64,000 nucleotides of DNA, taken from positions 203,539-267,538 of the forward strand of contig NZ_BMPB01000011.1 of the NCBI RefSeq assembly GCF_014647375.1, given 5' to 3'. This document shows, in pieces, positions 27,040 through 35,350 of the stretch; within the stretch, counting starts at the first letter, position 1; each line of letters opens with the position of its first letter. Made by a program: the position numbers and the translations under genes. The DNA comes from Parabacteroides faecis (GTDB taxonomy: Bacteria > Bacteroidota > Bacteroidia > Bacteroidales > Tannerellaceae). The notes under the pieces are model-generated. The model saw only the letters and a program-made list of their open reading frames with translations, did no database searches and was not told the DNA's origin.

Positions 27040-27246
27040 ACTAATGGCAATGATTGTGTTAGACGTTGTGCAGAGCAAAGAAAAGCAGCGGATATGATAA
27101 CTTATTGTGCAACAGCTTTTAATATTGCAACATGCTTAGCAATTGCAGGAGCTAGTGTTACTACCTGGTGGGGGGCTGAATTTGGAATAGCAGCTGCTAG
27201 AGATTATGCACATGACAGTTATGATGTTTGTGTGAGGGGTTGCTAA
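27040..27246 (+). pseudogene. Start-less ORF with Cys-rich ends
   Basis: A frame open from 27040 (in-frame TGA at 27037-27039) to a stop at 27244-27246 encodes NGNDCVRRCAEQRKAADM, an Ala-rich central hydrophobic helix (NIATCLAIAGASVTTWWGAE) and a DVCVRGC end. The only ATG, at about 27094, would cut off the first Cys pair. The composition looks protein-like rather than random, so this is called the 3' part of a broken small gene, or a gene with an unusual start. Function unknown. The remaining sequence from 26921 to 27039 shows nothing recognisable. Confidence 0.4.
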
Positions 27247-27256
27247 ATGTATAAAT

Positions 27257-27553
27257 ATGATGAAAATGAATAAGTATATAAATCTGATTTTTTCATTGTT
27301 ATTAGTTGTTTATATGTTTGTTAGTTATATAATTACAGATGGTAGGCAGTTGTTATATGGTAGTGATAGGTTTATGACATATCTTCCTCCTATTTTAATG
27401 GTAATTACACTATATATAGCTATTGTTCATGGAAAACAAATACTTATAATGTATAAAAGTAAACAGATATATAAAGCTATATATGTGTTAATTATGACAT
27501 TGATTCTGTTATCCTTATTTATATATACAGTATTACTTTATTATAGTATATAA
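27257..27553 (+). CDS. Small three-helix membrane protein, hypothetical
   Basis: 98 residues, three hydrophobic segments (about 9-27, 42-62 and 73-95: NLIFSLLLVVYMFVSYII, YLPPILMVITLYIAIV, YVLIMTLILLSLFIYTVLLY) with short charged loops. No family recognised. Starts 10 bases after the start-less Cys-rich ORF on the same strand and is followed by another broken small gene, so it may be part of the same small-peptide module, for example as an immunity or export helper; that role is speculative. Confidence 0.5.
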   Translation: MMKMNKYINLIFSLLLVVYMFVSYIITDGRQLLYGSDRFMTYLPPILMVITLYIAIVHGKQILIMYKSKQIYKAIYVLIMTLILLSLFIYTVLLYYSI

Positions 27554-27621
27554 TTGTTGATTATACCGAATAAAAATAGTTTCATGAAAATAATTTACTA
27601 TATATTGTTTGTAACAGAAAG

Positions 27622-27818
27622 ATGAAAGATCAAATTAAATATTTGAATTTGTTATTATTTATTATTGCAATATTTGGAAGTATATTTTTTATTCCAAGTT
27701 TTTTGTTGATAGATATTATGTAATTCAATATGATTGGATACGAATGAATTGTCAAGATTGCCTTCAATTTTGTAAACGAAATGGTTATTGGAATCAAACT
27801 GGATGTCCGTTAAACTAA
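27622..27818 (+). pseudogene. Small membrane-anchored Cys-rich peptide gene with a frameshift
   Basis: ATG at 27622 opens a 33-codon frame with a transmembrane-type segment (YLNLLLFIIAIFGSIFFIP) that stops at 27721-27723. The overlapping frame continues as FVDRYYVIQYDWIRMNCQDC and then LQFCKRNGYWNQTGCPLN up to 27818. Joining them at the six-T run (27699-27704) gives one coherent product of about 65 residues: a membrane anchor followed by a tail with four Cys. Read as a slippage frameshift, either real inactivation, phase variation or sequencing error. Confidence 0.45.
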
Positions 27819-27830
27819 AATTTATATAAA

Positions 27831-28127
27831 ATGAAAGGATTTGATATATGTATTAATGATGAAAATGTTAAAGCTGGGCTTGAAGCAGGGGTGGTGGTAA
27901 TTAATATTGATGTCTATAATCGAATATCTGTTTGTGGTGTAGACTATAGTAATTTTGCATCTGTTAATTGGATTCAGTCAAAACTTAACCCTGAGGATAA
28001 GATAAAAGTAACAGTTTTAGATATTGATGAGAATTCACCATTTAGTGTTGATGTGATTGATAGACAAGAACTTCTCAAAGAGTATAAGATGTTGAAACAG
28101 GATTTAGAAAAGGAAGGATTGCTGTAA
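27831..28127 (+). CDS. Small hypothetical protein, paralogue of the next gene
   Basis: 98 residues, no signal or membrane segment, so cytoplasmic. Begins MKGFDICINDENVKAGLEAG and contains VNWIQSKLNPEDKIKVTVLDI, matching at equivalent places the next protein (MKGIEILLGKEII; YCWLESELELNDVIKLEVKEI), so the two are tandem duplicates. Family not identified. Small acidic cytoplasmic proteins in tandem next to small secreted peptides suggest immunity or inhibitor roles, which is inference. Stop and next start overlap by one base (TAATG). Confidence 0.6.
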   Translation: MKGFDICINDENVKAGLEAGVVVINIDVYNRISVCGVDYSNFASVNWIQSKLNPEDKIKVTVLDIDENSPFSVDVIDRQELLKEYKMLKQDLEKEGLL

Positions 28128-28477
28128 TGAAAGGAATTGAAATATTGTTAGGCAAAGAGATAATAGATATTGCATTAGGACATGATATTAGTATAAATGT
28201 TTGTATCTATAATAGATATGGTAAATGTTATATACAAGTATCTGGACTTGACCAAGATATGATCTCATACTGTTGGCTTGAATCTGAACTAGAATTGAAT
28301 GATGTAATTAAGTTAGAGGTTAAAGAAATAAATAAAAGTTCAGACCTTAAAGAAAAGAGGAAAATTTTTTCCAAAACTATCCTTGCTGGTAAAGAAGATA
28401 TTAAAAAAATTAATAAGGAACGTTTGGAACGTTTTCTAGTACTTGAAAAAATTTTGAAAGATGAAAATATATTATAA
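28127..28477 (+). CDS. Small hypothetical protein, paralogue of the preceding gene
   Basis: 116 residues; same N-terminal beta-rich layout as its neighbour (MKGIEILLG, ISINVCIYNRYGKCYIQVSG, YCWLESELELNDVIKLEV) with a longer Lys/Glu-rich helical tail (KEDIKKINKERLERFLVLEK). Soluble, cytoplasmic. Start coupled to the preceding stop. Function unknown; see the neighbour for the immunity-type hypothesis. A 145-base AT-rich gap separates it from the O-antigen-ligase-like gene. Confidence 0.6.
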   Translation: MKGIEILLGKEIIDIALGHDISINVCIYNRYGKCYIQVSGLDQDMISYCWLESELELNDVIKLEVKEINKSSDLKEKRKIFSKTILAGKEDIKKINKERLERFLVLEKILKDENIL

Positions 28478-28622
28478 TATATAATATATGTCAAGTTAGT
28501 TGCGGTAAATAATGTATATGAGATTTATAGTATGATAATATTTGTTTTATTTTGGATGTTTAAATATTTGTTAGTGATTGAGAAGAATAGTAAAATTTGT
28601 ATAATTTGCCATTTGTATTAAA

Positions 28623-30344
28623 GTGTTTATAAATAAATATTTTGTAGGAGTTAATAAAAAAGATATAGTTTTGAATGTAACTATCACTTTTGTTCTATTT
28701 TGTATAATGTTTTTATCATTTAAAGGATTTGTTGAGGTCAGTATACTCTCGAAGTGGTATGCTTTTGTAGCTGGGGGTATATTCTACTTCTTGATAACTT
28801 TGTTTGTGATAAAAGAAATAATTATATCTCTTGACAAAATAGTTATAATGACTATTATCTTTATATACTATTTACTCATTCATATGTGTTTAATTTCGTT
28901 AGAACAAAACAGAATATATGTATTATCAGTTATTGTTTTTATTCTATTTTATCTTTCTTTTAAGCAACTTCCTATAGGTTCTCATCAAAGTATAAATTTT
29001 ATCATACTTTGTGTATGTTTTATTCAAGCTTGTTTTGGTCTGATACAATGTATGGAGGTGTTTCATATTTATGGCTCATTTAATCTAGTTGGTAGTTTTG
29101 ATAATCCTGCAGGTTTTTCTGCTTGTCTTTCTACTGGGATTCCATTCTGCTTGTCTGTGGTAAGTAAGAAAGGAGAGAAGAATTATATTGAACTATTTCT
29201 TTTAACTATTATTGTTATATCTATAATTTTATCTGGTTCAAGAACTGGAGTTATAGCAGTATTTACTATTTTTGTTGTATACTTTAAGGATGAATGTTGT
29301 AATATTTTAGTGAATCGTAAAAAACTTATTTTACCACTATTTCTTATATTATTTATTATAATAATGGGACTATTAATTTTGAAAATAGATTCTATTATAG
29401 GAAGGTTTTTTATATGGAAAAATTCTTGTATTATGATACTTAATAAACCTATATTTGGGTATGGTACAGGTGGATTTATGAGTAACTATATGTTGTATCA
29501 AGCTGATTATTTTCAAAAAAACTCTAATACTCTATACTCTATGTTGGCAGATAATGTTATTCATCCATTCAATGAATATTTGTTTTTAACTATAGAATAC
29601 GGTATTATAGGATTAATATTAGTAATTTTAATATTGTTAGTTATAATAAAATCTTCGAGACGAATAACTATATCACATATATGTTTGCTCTCAGTTGGAA
29701 TATTTGCTTGTTTTTCCTATCCGTTACGTTATCCATTTGTTCTAGTTCTTTTAGCATATAGTTTAGCTAATATTAAAACAAAAGAGGTTTTTAGTATTTC
29801 TATTAATGTTTTAGGTAAAGTTGTTAGCATTATGTTGATTGGTATTATTAGCGCTGTTTTGGTAAATGATATACGATTTGAAAGACTTTGGGGAAATTTA
29901 GTACAAAAAAATAAATTTAGGAATAAGGAGTTATTACTTAATAGTTATGAGAAATTATATTTTGAATGGAATGGGGATCCTGCGTTTCTTTATAACTATG
30001 GGGCAATATTAAATAGAGTGGAAAGTTATGAAATAAGTAATATTATATTAAATAAGTGTACTCATTATTGGAATGATTATGATGTACAGCTTTTATTAGC
30101 AGACTGTTATCTGCAGAAAGAAAAATTTGAAAAGGCAGAGGAATGTTTTGTATTGGCTTCAAATATGTGTCCGAATCGTTTTATTCCTTTATATCAGTTA
30201 GTACATTTGTATGATCGGATTGGTCAAAAGGAAAAGGCGTATAATCTTGCTGAAAAGATTATCCATAAAAAAGTGAAGATATCTTCTTTTAAAGTTCAAA
30301 GAATAAAAAACGAAATGATAGAATATGTTCAAAAAGGACTCTAA
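28623..30344 (+). CDS. O-antigen ligase (Wzy_C) family membrane protein with C-terminal TPRs
   Basis: 573 residues from a GTG start. About ten to twelve transmembrane helices up to residue 420; the Wzy_C signature is visible as LSGSRTGVIAVFTIF, FGYGTGGFMSNYM and the periplasmic-loop HPFNEYLFLTIEYGIIG (the family's H-P-N-E-G pattern). The C-terminal 150 residues are TPR-like (DVQLLLADCYLQKEKFEKAEE, split at LQKE; FIPLYQLVHLYDRIGQKEKA). The family includes O-antigen ligases, polymerases and protein O-oligosaccharyltransferases. No lipopolysaccharide genes are near; small secreted peptides and a lipoprotein are, so a protein-glycosylating role is possible. Overlaps the next gene by 20 bases. Confidence 0.75.
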   Translation: MFINKYFVGVNKKDIVLNVTITFVLFCIMFLSFKGFVEVSILSKWYAFVAGGIFYFLITLFVIKEIIISLDKIVIMTIIFIYYLLIHMCLISLEQNRIYVLSVIVFILFYLSFKQLPIGSHQSINFIILCVCFIQACFGLIQCMEVFHIYGSFNLVGSFDNPAGFSACLSTGIPFCLSVVSKKGEKNYIELFLLTIIVISIILSGSRTGVIAVFTIFVVYFKDECCNILVNRKKLILPLFLILFIIIMGLLILKIDSIIGRFFIWKNSCIMILNKPIFGYGTGGFMSNYMLYQADYFQKNSNTLYSMLADNVIHPFNEYLFLTIEYGIIGLILVILILLVIIKSSRRITISHICLLSVGIFACFSYPLRYPFVLVLLAYSLANIKTKEVFSISINVLGKVVSIMLIGIISAVLVNDIRFERLWGNLVQKNKFRNKELLLNSYEKLYFEWNGDPAFLYNYGAILNRVESYEISNIILNKCTHYWNDYDVQLLLADCYLQKEKFEKAEECFVLASNMCPNRFIPLYQLVHLYDRIGQKEKAYNLAEKIIHKKVKISSFKVQRIKNEMIEYVQKGL

Positions 30345-32289
30345 AGCATTATTTATTAGTTTTTTACTAATAACTGTATTTATCTCGTGTCATTCAATTG
30401 ATAAATTGGATCAGGCTTTATCTCTGGCAGAAGAGAATAGATCTGAGTTGGAGAAAGTACTTGAGTATTATAAAAATGATCCTAATCCTTTGAAGTTGAA
30501 AGCAGCTATTTTTCTTATTGAGAATATGCCGGGACATCGTTCTTATATAGGGGATGAGATAGAAAATTATTATAAAGAGCTGGAATCAATTATAAATACA
30601 GATACGACTGTTGATGTCAAGAATGAGGAAATAAAAAAAATCACTCGTAACTACTCGAAAGTCTCTTTTCAGGAAGAAGAAGATATAAAGATAGTTACTG
30701 CTGATTATCTTATACGTAATATTGATCAGGCTTTTGATTTGTGGGGAAATGGACGGCTCGTTAAGCAAGTTGATTTTGAACAGTTTTGTGAATTGATACT
30801 ACCCTATAAGTGTTTTGAATATCAGCAATTGGATGCATGGCGGGATACTTTATCTGTGCGGTTTGATAAAAAATTAAAATCTAAACTGGGTTATGATCAA
30901 TCTGATAACTCTTCCTATTTTGTTGCTTCCCAAATAAATGTGGATATAAATGCTTCATTTTCGGGAACAAAAGAAGCTGAAACTAAAAAGCCTGTAGGAT
31001 TACCTTTTTTGAATTCATCAATTTATAAAGTCGCTTATGAAGATTGTTTTGGATCTGCTTTGTTGGCAACAATGGTAATGAGAAGCCATGGACTTCCTGT
31101 TACTATGGATTATATTCCCCAATGGGGAGGAAAGGAGGGAGCACATGCATGGTATACGCTTTTAAGCGATAATGGAAATTATTTGCCATTCAGTTTTGGT
31201 CTTAGTTCTAATCCAGGGGATCTATTTTTTCCATATGAATCTATTCCAAAGGTATATAGAATTACTTATACAGCTAATGAGAGGGTTGTTTGCTATTTGA
31301 ATGAAGCAACCTATAAACATCCTTTTTTCGAAGTTTTTGAAAAGGATGTTACAAATGAATATGTACAAACGAGTAATTTATCTGTCCAATTAGTAAAAAC
31401 TCATTTAAAAGATAAATATGTTTATTTAGCTGTTTTTGATAATCGGTCATGGAATGTTGTGGATTTGGGTGTTTGTAAAGGTGGTGGGGGTGAATTTCAA
31501 AATGTAGGTAGGAATATTATCTATTTGGTATTAGGGTATAATGGAAGTACTTTAGTTCCGGTTTCTTATCCGTTTCTCGTCGAAAAAAATGGAGACCTAA
31601 AATACTTTATTGCGGATACAGCAAGTAGAAGAAATATTTGTTTATGTCGTAAGTATCCTAAAAGTGTAGCTCTGGTAGATATTGAATATAGAATGGTGGG
31701 AGGTGAGATCCAGGCTTCTAATGATAAAGATTTTGGTCAGTATCAGCTGTTATACAAAATAAAAGATTTTGCTTATCCTGACTTGATAAAACTGAATCCT
31801 GATCAAGAATATCGTTATTGGCGTTATCTTTCGGAAAAGAACAGTTATTGTAATATTGCAGAGTTACAGTTTTTTGAAAAAGATAAGGATAGCATCGCTT
31901 CAGGTAAAATTATTGGAACGGATAAGATATATCAGAACAATCCGGATATGGTCAGGGAGAAGGCTTTTGATGGAGATTATTTGACATTTTTTCATGCAGA
32001 ACAACCGGATAGTGCATGGATTGGGTTAGATATGGGGAAAGCTGTTACAATAGATCGTGTACGTTGTTTGCCAAGAAGTGATGATAATGCGGTACATTAC
32101 GGAGACGTTTATGAATTGCAATATTGGGATCGGACAGGATGGAAGTCTTTAGGAATAAAGAAAGCAAAAGATAAATATTTATGTTTTGACTTTGTTCCGG
32201 ATAATGTTCTATTACTGTTGAGTAATCGAACAAGAGGAAAACAAGAACGTATTTTTACTTTTGAAAATGGACGGCAGATATGGTGGTAA
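30325..32289 (+). CDS. Lipoprotein with transglutaminase-like and discoidin-like domains
   Basis: 654 residues with a lipoprotein signal (FISFLLITVFISC). An N-terminal helical region is followed by a transglutaminase-like core: C241 (YEDCFGSALLATMVMRSHG), H274 (GAHAWYTLL) and a nearby Asp (D282 in SDNG) as a candidate third residue. Downstream are beta domains and a C-terminal F5/8-type C domain (YWRYLSEKNSYCNIAELQFF, VREKAFDGD, WIGLDMGKAVTIDRVRCLP). Could be a peptidase, transferase or inactive binding fold on the surface or in the periplasm. Overlaps the O-antigen-ligase-like gene by 20 bases, so tightly coupled to it. Last gene of the AT-rich island. Confidence 0.75.
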   Translation: MFKKDSKALFISFLLITVFISCHSIDKLDQALSLAEENRSELEKVLEYYKNDPNPLKLKAAIFLIENMPGHRSYIGDEIENYYKELESIINTDTTVDVKNEEIKKITRNYSKVSFQEEEDIKIVTADYLIRNIDQAFDLWGNGRLVKQVDFEQFCELILPYKCFEYQQLDAWRDTLSVRFDKKLKSKLGYDQSDNSSYFVASQINVDINASFSGTKEAETKKPVGLPFLNSSIYKVAYEDCFGSALLATMVMRSHGLPVTMDYIPQWGGKEGAHAWYTLLSDNGNYLPFSFGLSSNPGDLFFPYESIPKVYRITYTANERVVCYLNEATYKHPFFEVFEKDVTNEYVQTSNLSVQLVKTHLKDKYVYLAVFDNRSWNVVDLGVCKGGGGEFQNVGRNIIYLVLGYNGSTLVPVSYPFLVEKNGDLKYFIADTASRRNICLCRKYPKSVALVDIEYRMVGGEIQASNDKDFGQYQLLYKIKDFAYPDLIKLNPDQEYRYWRYLSEKNSYCNIAELQFFEKDKDSIASGKIIGTDKIYQNNPDMVREKAFDGDYLTFFHAEQPDSAWIGLDMGKAVTIDRVRCLPRSDDNAVHYGDVYELQYWDRTGWKSLGIKKAKDKYLCFDFVPDNVLLLLSNRTRGKQERIFTFENGRQIWW

Positions 32290-32296
32290 GTTTTAT

Positions 32297-33421
32297 TTAC
32301 CGCTTTATCAAAACTGTCAATCGTAACGACAAGTCAAAGAAAACCATTTTAGCATTTACATTCTGTGTTATATGGCGTTCTGCTTTAGCCAGTTCTTCCA
32401 TTATATCGAATACATTCCGTTCGTTGACGAAAGGGGCAAACTTGACGGCAAAACCAGCTTCGTCCATATTCATATAATTCAAATCCGGAGACTGAAAACG
32501 ATACATAAAGTTTTCGCGTATCAAATGCTGGCAATATTGGAGGAAGTTCTTTTGCCGTTCCCGTCCGATACCGGCCAGAATATCTCCCATTGCTTTCATT
32601 CCTTTTACATTTCGTGCCCAGGAATTACGCATCATCGTTTTAAACTGTTCCAGATAGAAGCTGTTCTCTTCGCTGAGGCTGATCGCTTCTACTGCCTTCA
32701 GGTAATTGCCATTGGCCAGATGGGCAACATGTTTGGCATCGTCGGCTGCCAAACCGAATTGCATCATCATAGCTGTTGTTATCGCTTCGGGATGGATGGA
32801 ACGGACATTAATCCGTTGTGCCCGTGAGAGAATTGTTCCCAATACCTGGTCGGGTATTTCCGAGACCATCAGGATAACTGTATTTAAAGGAGGTTCCTCG
32901 ATAACTTTCAGAAGTTTGTTAGCACAGGTCGGATGTAGTTTTTCGGGTAACCAGACCAATAAGATACGGTAAGTCGCTTCATATATTTTCAAGTTCAGTT
33001 TACGGATAATCTCGTCGCTTTCCTTTGAATAGATGATAGCCTGTGAGTTACCGGCATCTATATAATCGAGCCAGCCGTCTATATTGAAATAGGGACGGTC
33101 TTTCAGGAACCCGCGCCACTCGGTCAGATAATCGTCGCACACTTCTTTTTTCTTTTCTTTCTTGGCAACGATAGGAAAGACAAAATGTAAATCCGGATGT
33201 GCCAGTTCATTGTATTTCAGGCAGGACGGACATGTCCCGCAAGCATCAGTCTCTGTCCGGTGAGTACAATTCAGGTAACGGGCATATGCCAGTGCCAGAG
33301 GAAAAGCTCCTGCACCTCCCTGTTCTGTAAATAGCTGGGCATGTGGAACAACACCTGTTTGTGCTGAATGGATAAGTTGTTTCTTTATTTCTTCCTGACC
33401 GATTATATTTTTGAAATACAT
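32297..33421 (-). CDS. holB: DNA polymerase III delta-prime subunit
   Basis: 374 residues. Component of the clamp loader. Seen: IIGQEEIKKQLIHSAQTGVV and PHAQLFTEQGGAGAFPLALA, where the P-loop-like site lacks the Lys, as in delta-prime; zinc-binding CGTCPSC; and KLHPTCANKLLKVIEEPPLNT with the sensor ILSRAQRINV. Length is usual for the Bacteroidetes protein. A TACCTTTG -7 element lies 26 bases upstream. Convergent with the transglutaminase-fold lipoprotein, 7 bases apart, marking the return to normal GC and core genome. Confidence 0.92.
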   Translation of the reverse strand: MYFKNIIGQEEIKKQLIHSAQTGVVPHAQLFTEQGGAGAFPLALAYARYLNCTHRTETDACGTCPSCLKYNELAHPDLHFVFPIVAKKEKKKEVCDDYLTEWRGFLKDRPYFNIDGWLDYIDAGNSQAIIYSKESDEIIRKLNLKIYEATYRILLVWLPEKLHPTCANKLLKVIEEPPLNTVILMVSEIPDQVLGTILSRAQRINVRSIHPEAITTAMMMQFGLAADDAKHVAHLANGNYLKAVEAISLSEENSFYLEQFKTMMRNSWARNVKGMKAMGDILAGIGRERQKNFLQYCQHLIRENFMYRFQSPDLNYMNMDEAGFAVKFAPFVNERNVFDIMEELAKAERHITQNVNAKMVFFDLSLRLTVLIKR

Positions 33422-33446
33422 GAATGCTCCTTTTGTATTGTTAGAA

Positions 33447-33454
33447 CAAAGGTA
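33447..33454 (-). promoter_or_regulatory. -7 promoter element of holB
   Basis: Plus-strand CAAAGGTA reads TACCTTTG on the minus strand, a match to TAnnTTTG, 26 bases before the holB start. Confidence 0.55.
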
Positions 33455-33497
33455 CGAATAATCGGGAAAAATAAGAATATATCGGTATGATATAGCT

Positions 33498-34085
33498 TCA
33501 GACCAAATGAATAAAGTATAGAAGAGGTAGATAATCCTTTAATTCTTTGCGTAAAATCTTTAGAGCCTGCTGGATCCGGTAGTCTATAGTTTTACTGGAA
33601 ACTCCTGCCTGTTCAGCTATCTCCTTGTAGCTCATGTGCTGGAACCTGTGCATGACGAATGCCTGCCGGTAGCTGTCCGGTAGTTTGTTAATAGCTTTTT
33701 TGAGCAATTCTCTTAGCTCGGTAATCTGGTAGTAATCGGTGTCCTGTAACATTTCCTGCATTTGCTCAAAGAAAATGGTATCAGCTTTGTTTTTTGCCTG
33801 TAGACTGGCTATTTTATTGATGGCTCTATTATATATAATCTTGAATAGATATTGGCTGAGTGACTTTTCTATAACCAGCTCTTTGCGGGATTCCCATAAC
33901 CAGAACAGAACATCCTGAACGATCTCTTCTGAATCTTCTAAAGAAATAAACTTGTGGCAATAGGCACACAGCATTGGGTAATATTTCCGGAATAAGAAGG
34001 TATATGCTTCCCTGTCCGATTGACGTAAAGCTGACAAAAGAAGATTATCATTCTGGTATTGCTCTTTATATATACTCCCTTTCAT
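33498..34085 (-). CDS. ECF RNA polymerase sigma factor (PUL 2)
   Basis: 195 residues with sigma region 2 (YTFLFRKYYPMLCAYCHKFI, EEIVQDVLFWLWESRKEL) and region 4 (LPDSYRQAFVMHRFQHMSYK, EIAEQAGVSSKTIDYRIQQA), the Bacteroidetes PUL-type sigma-70 (FecI-like) layout. Expected to direct transcription of PUL 2 when released by the FecR-like protein encoded divergently 108 bases away. Full length; C-terminus ends with a hydrophobic YLPLLYFIHLV. Confidence 0.92.
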   Translation of the reverse strand: MKGSIYKEQYQNDNLLLSALRQSDREAYTFLFRKYYPMLCAYCHKFISLEDSEEIVQDVLFWLWESRKELVIEKSLSQYLFKIIYNRAINKIASLQAKNKADTIFFEQMQEMLQDTDYYQITELRELLKKAINKLPDSYRQAFVMHRFQHMSYKEIAEQAGVSSKTIDYRIQQALKILRKELKDYLPLLYFIHLV

Positions 34086-34193
34086 ATGTTTTTCTTATCT
34101 AAGAGCAAATATCATAATTTTTTTTTGAAAAAAGTCAATTTCTGTTTAGGAACTCATCTGATCTCACCTGTCATAATAATAAAAGGAGATTAA

Positions 34194-35195
34194 ATGAGCG
34201 AGAATAATATAAATATTGTAGAGGAGCTACTTCCCCGCTATTGTGACGGAAATGTTTCAGCAGAGGAGAAAGAGAAAGTTGAAATCTGGATTCGTCAATC
34301 TGAAGAACATTATAAAATTGCTCAGCAGATACAACTGATATACCTGGCTTCGGATACTATTGCTATCATGGATCAGGTAAATACAGATAATGCTTTGGAT
34401 AAAGTCGACGGGCGTATCCGAAGAAGTCAGCTGAAGACGCTGTTTATGTGGGGACAGAGGGTTGCTGCGATATTATTTATTCCGTTGTTGGCTGCTTATC
34501 TGTTGGAAGTTCTTATTCCTGAAAAGCGGGATATCCGTATGTTGGAAGTCCGGACAAATCCGGGAATGACAACCAGCCTGACATTACCGGACGGCACAAA
34601 GGTGAATCTAAATTCCGAGTCGTCGCTGGTATATCCGGAAACGTTCGATGGGGATCTCCGTTCGGTCCGGTTGGAAGGTGAGGCTTTCTTTGAAGTTGTA
34701 AAAAATCCGGAAAAACGGTTTGTTGTAACGACTCCTCACAATGCCAGGGTCGAAGTATTGGGAACTTCTTTTAATATGGAGGCTTTTAAGTGGGATTCTA
34801 TTGTTTCGACCACATTGATCAGTGGTAAAGTCGCTTTTATTTCCAGGTCCGGACAGGTGAATATGAAGCCGGGGGAAAAGCTGGTTTATAATATACAAGC
34901 AGACCGGGCGAGCATATATCAGACAAATGGAGAAGCTGAAATATCCTGGAAGAATGGAATGATTATTTTCAGGAAAACTCCGTTTGAAGAGGCTTTACGT
35001 ATGTTGACAAAAAGGTTTAATGTAGATTTTGTAGTGTCGAATAATAAATATGTAAAAGACTTTTATACCGGATCGTTTACCAATCATCGATTGGAACAGA
35101 TATTAGACATATTCAATGCTTCTTCCGGAATTAAGTGGCGTTATATTCCGTCGGAAAATCAATTGGATAGGAAAAGTAAAGTAGAAATCTATTAA
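34194..35195 (+). CDS. FecR-family anti-sigma factor (PUL 2)
   Basis: 333 residues: cytoplasmic N-terminus with a sigma-binding segment (ELLPRYCDGNVSAEEKEKVE), one transmembrane helix at about residues 88-107 (VAAILFIPLLAAYLLEVLI), a periplasmic FecR domain (about 115-215; LPDGTKVNLNSESSLVYPE, VEVLGTSFNMEAF) and a C-terminal DUF4974-type domain (FRKTPFEEALRMLTKRFNVD). It links the STN domain of the SusC encoded next to the ECF sigma factor, so substrate import is sensed and the sigma factor released. 155 bases before susC. Confidence 0.92.
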   Translation: MSENNINIVEELLPRYCDGNVSAEEKEKVEIWIRQSEEHYKIAQQIQLIYLASDTIAIMDQVNTDNALDKVDGRIRRSQLKTLFMWGQRVAAILFIPLLAAYLLEVLIPEKRDIRMLEVRTNPGMTTSLTLPDGTKVNLNSESSLVYPETFDGDLRSVRLEGEAFFEVVKNPEKRFVVTTPHNARVEVLGTSFNMEAFKWDSIVSTTLISGKVAFISRSGQVNMKPGEKLVYNIQADRASIYQTNGEAEISWKNGMIIFRKTPFEEALRMLTKRFNVDFVVSNNKYVKDFYTGSFTNHRLEQILDIFNASSGIKWRYIPSENQLDRKSKVEIY

Positions 35196-35289
35196 AAACA
35201 GAAGCGTATGGCAAACGGACCCCCTTGAAACAAAAACATTCGGATAAATATTGGCGTATTCATCCGAATGAAATGAACTAACTGAGAGA

Positions 35290-35309
35290 AACCTGTTTGG
35301 CGACAGGTT
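35290..35309 (+). promoter_or_regulatory. Hairpin in the leader of the PUL 2 susC
   Basis: AACCTG (35290-35295) pairs with CAGGTT (35304-35309) around an 8-nt loop, about 40 bases before the susC ATG. It may stabilise the mRNA or modulate translation; no T-run follows. Confidence 0.4.
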
Positions 35310-35350
35310 CGTTTCAAATCATTTTTTCCTTAAAAAAAGTACACAAAGTT

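Noticed and set aside
26769-27044. 91-codon plus-strand frame overlapping the end of the 25976 lipoprotein gene
   Set aside because: Most of it overlaps the lipoprotein gene in another frame and no protein-like features were seen.
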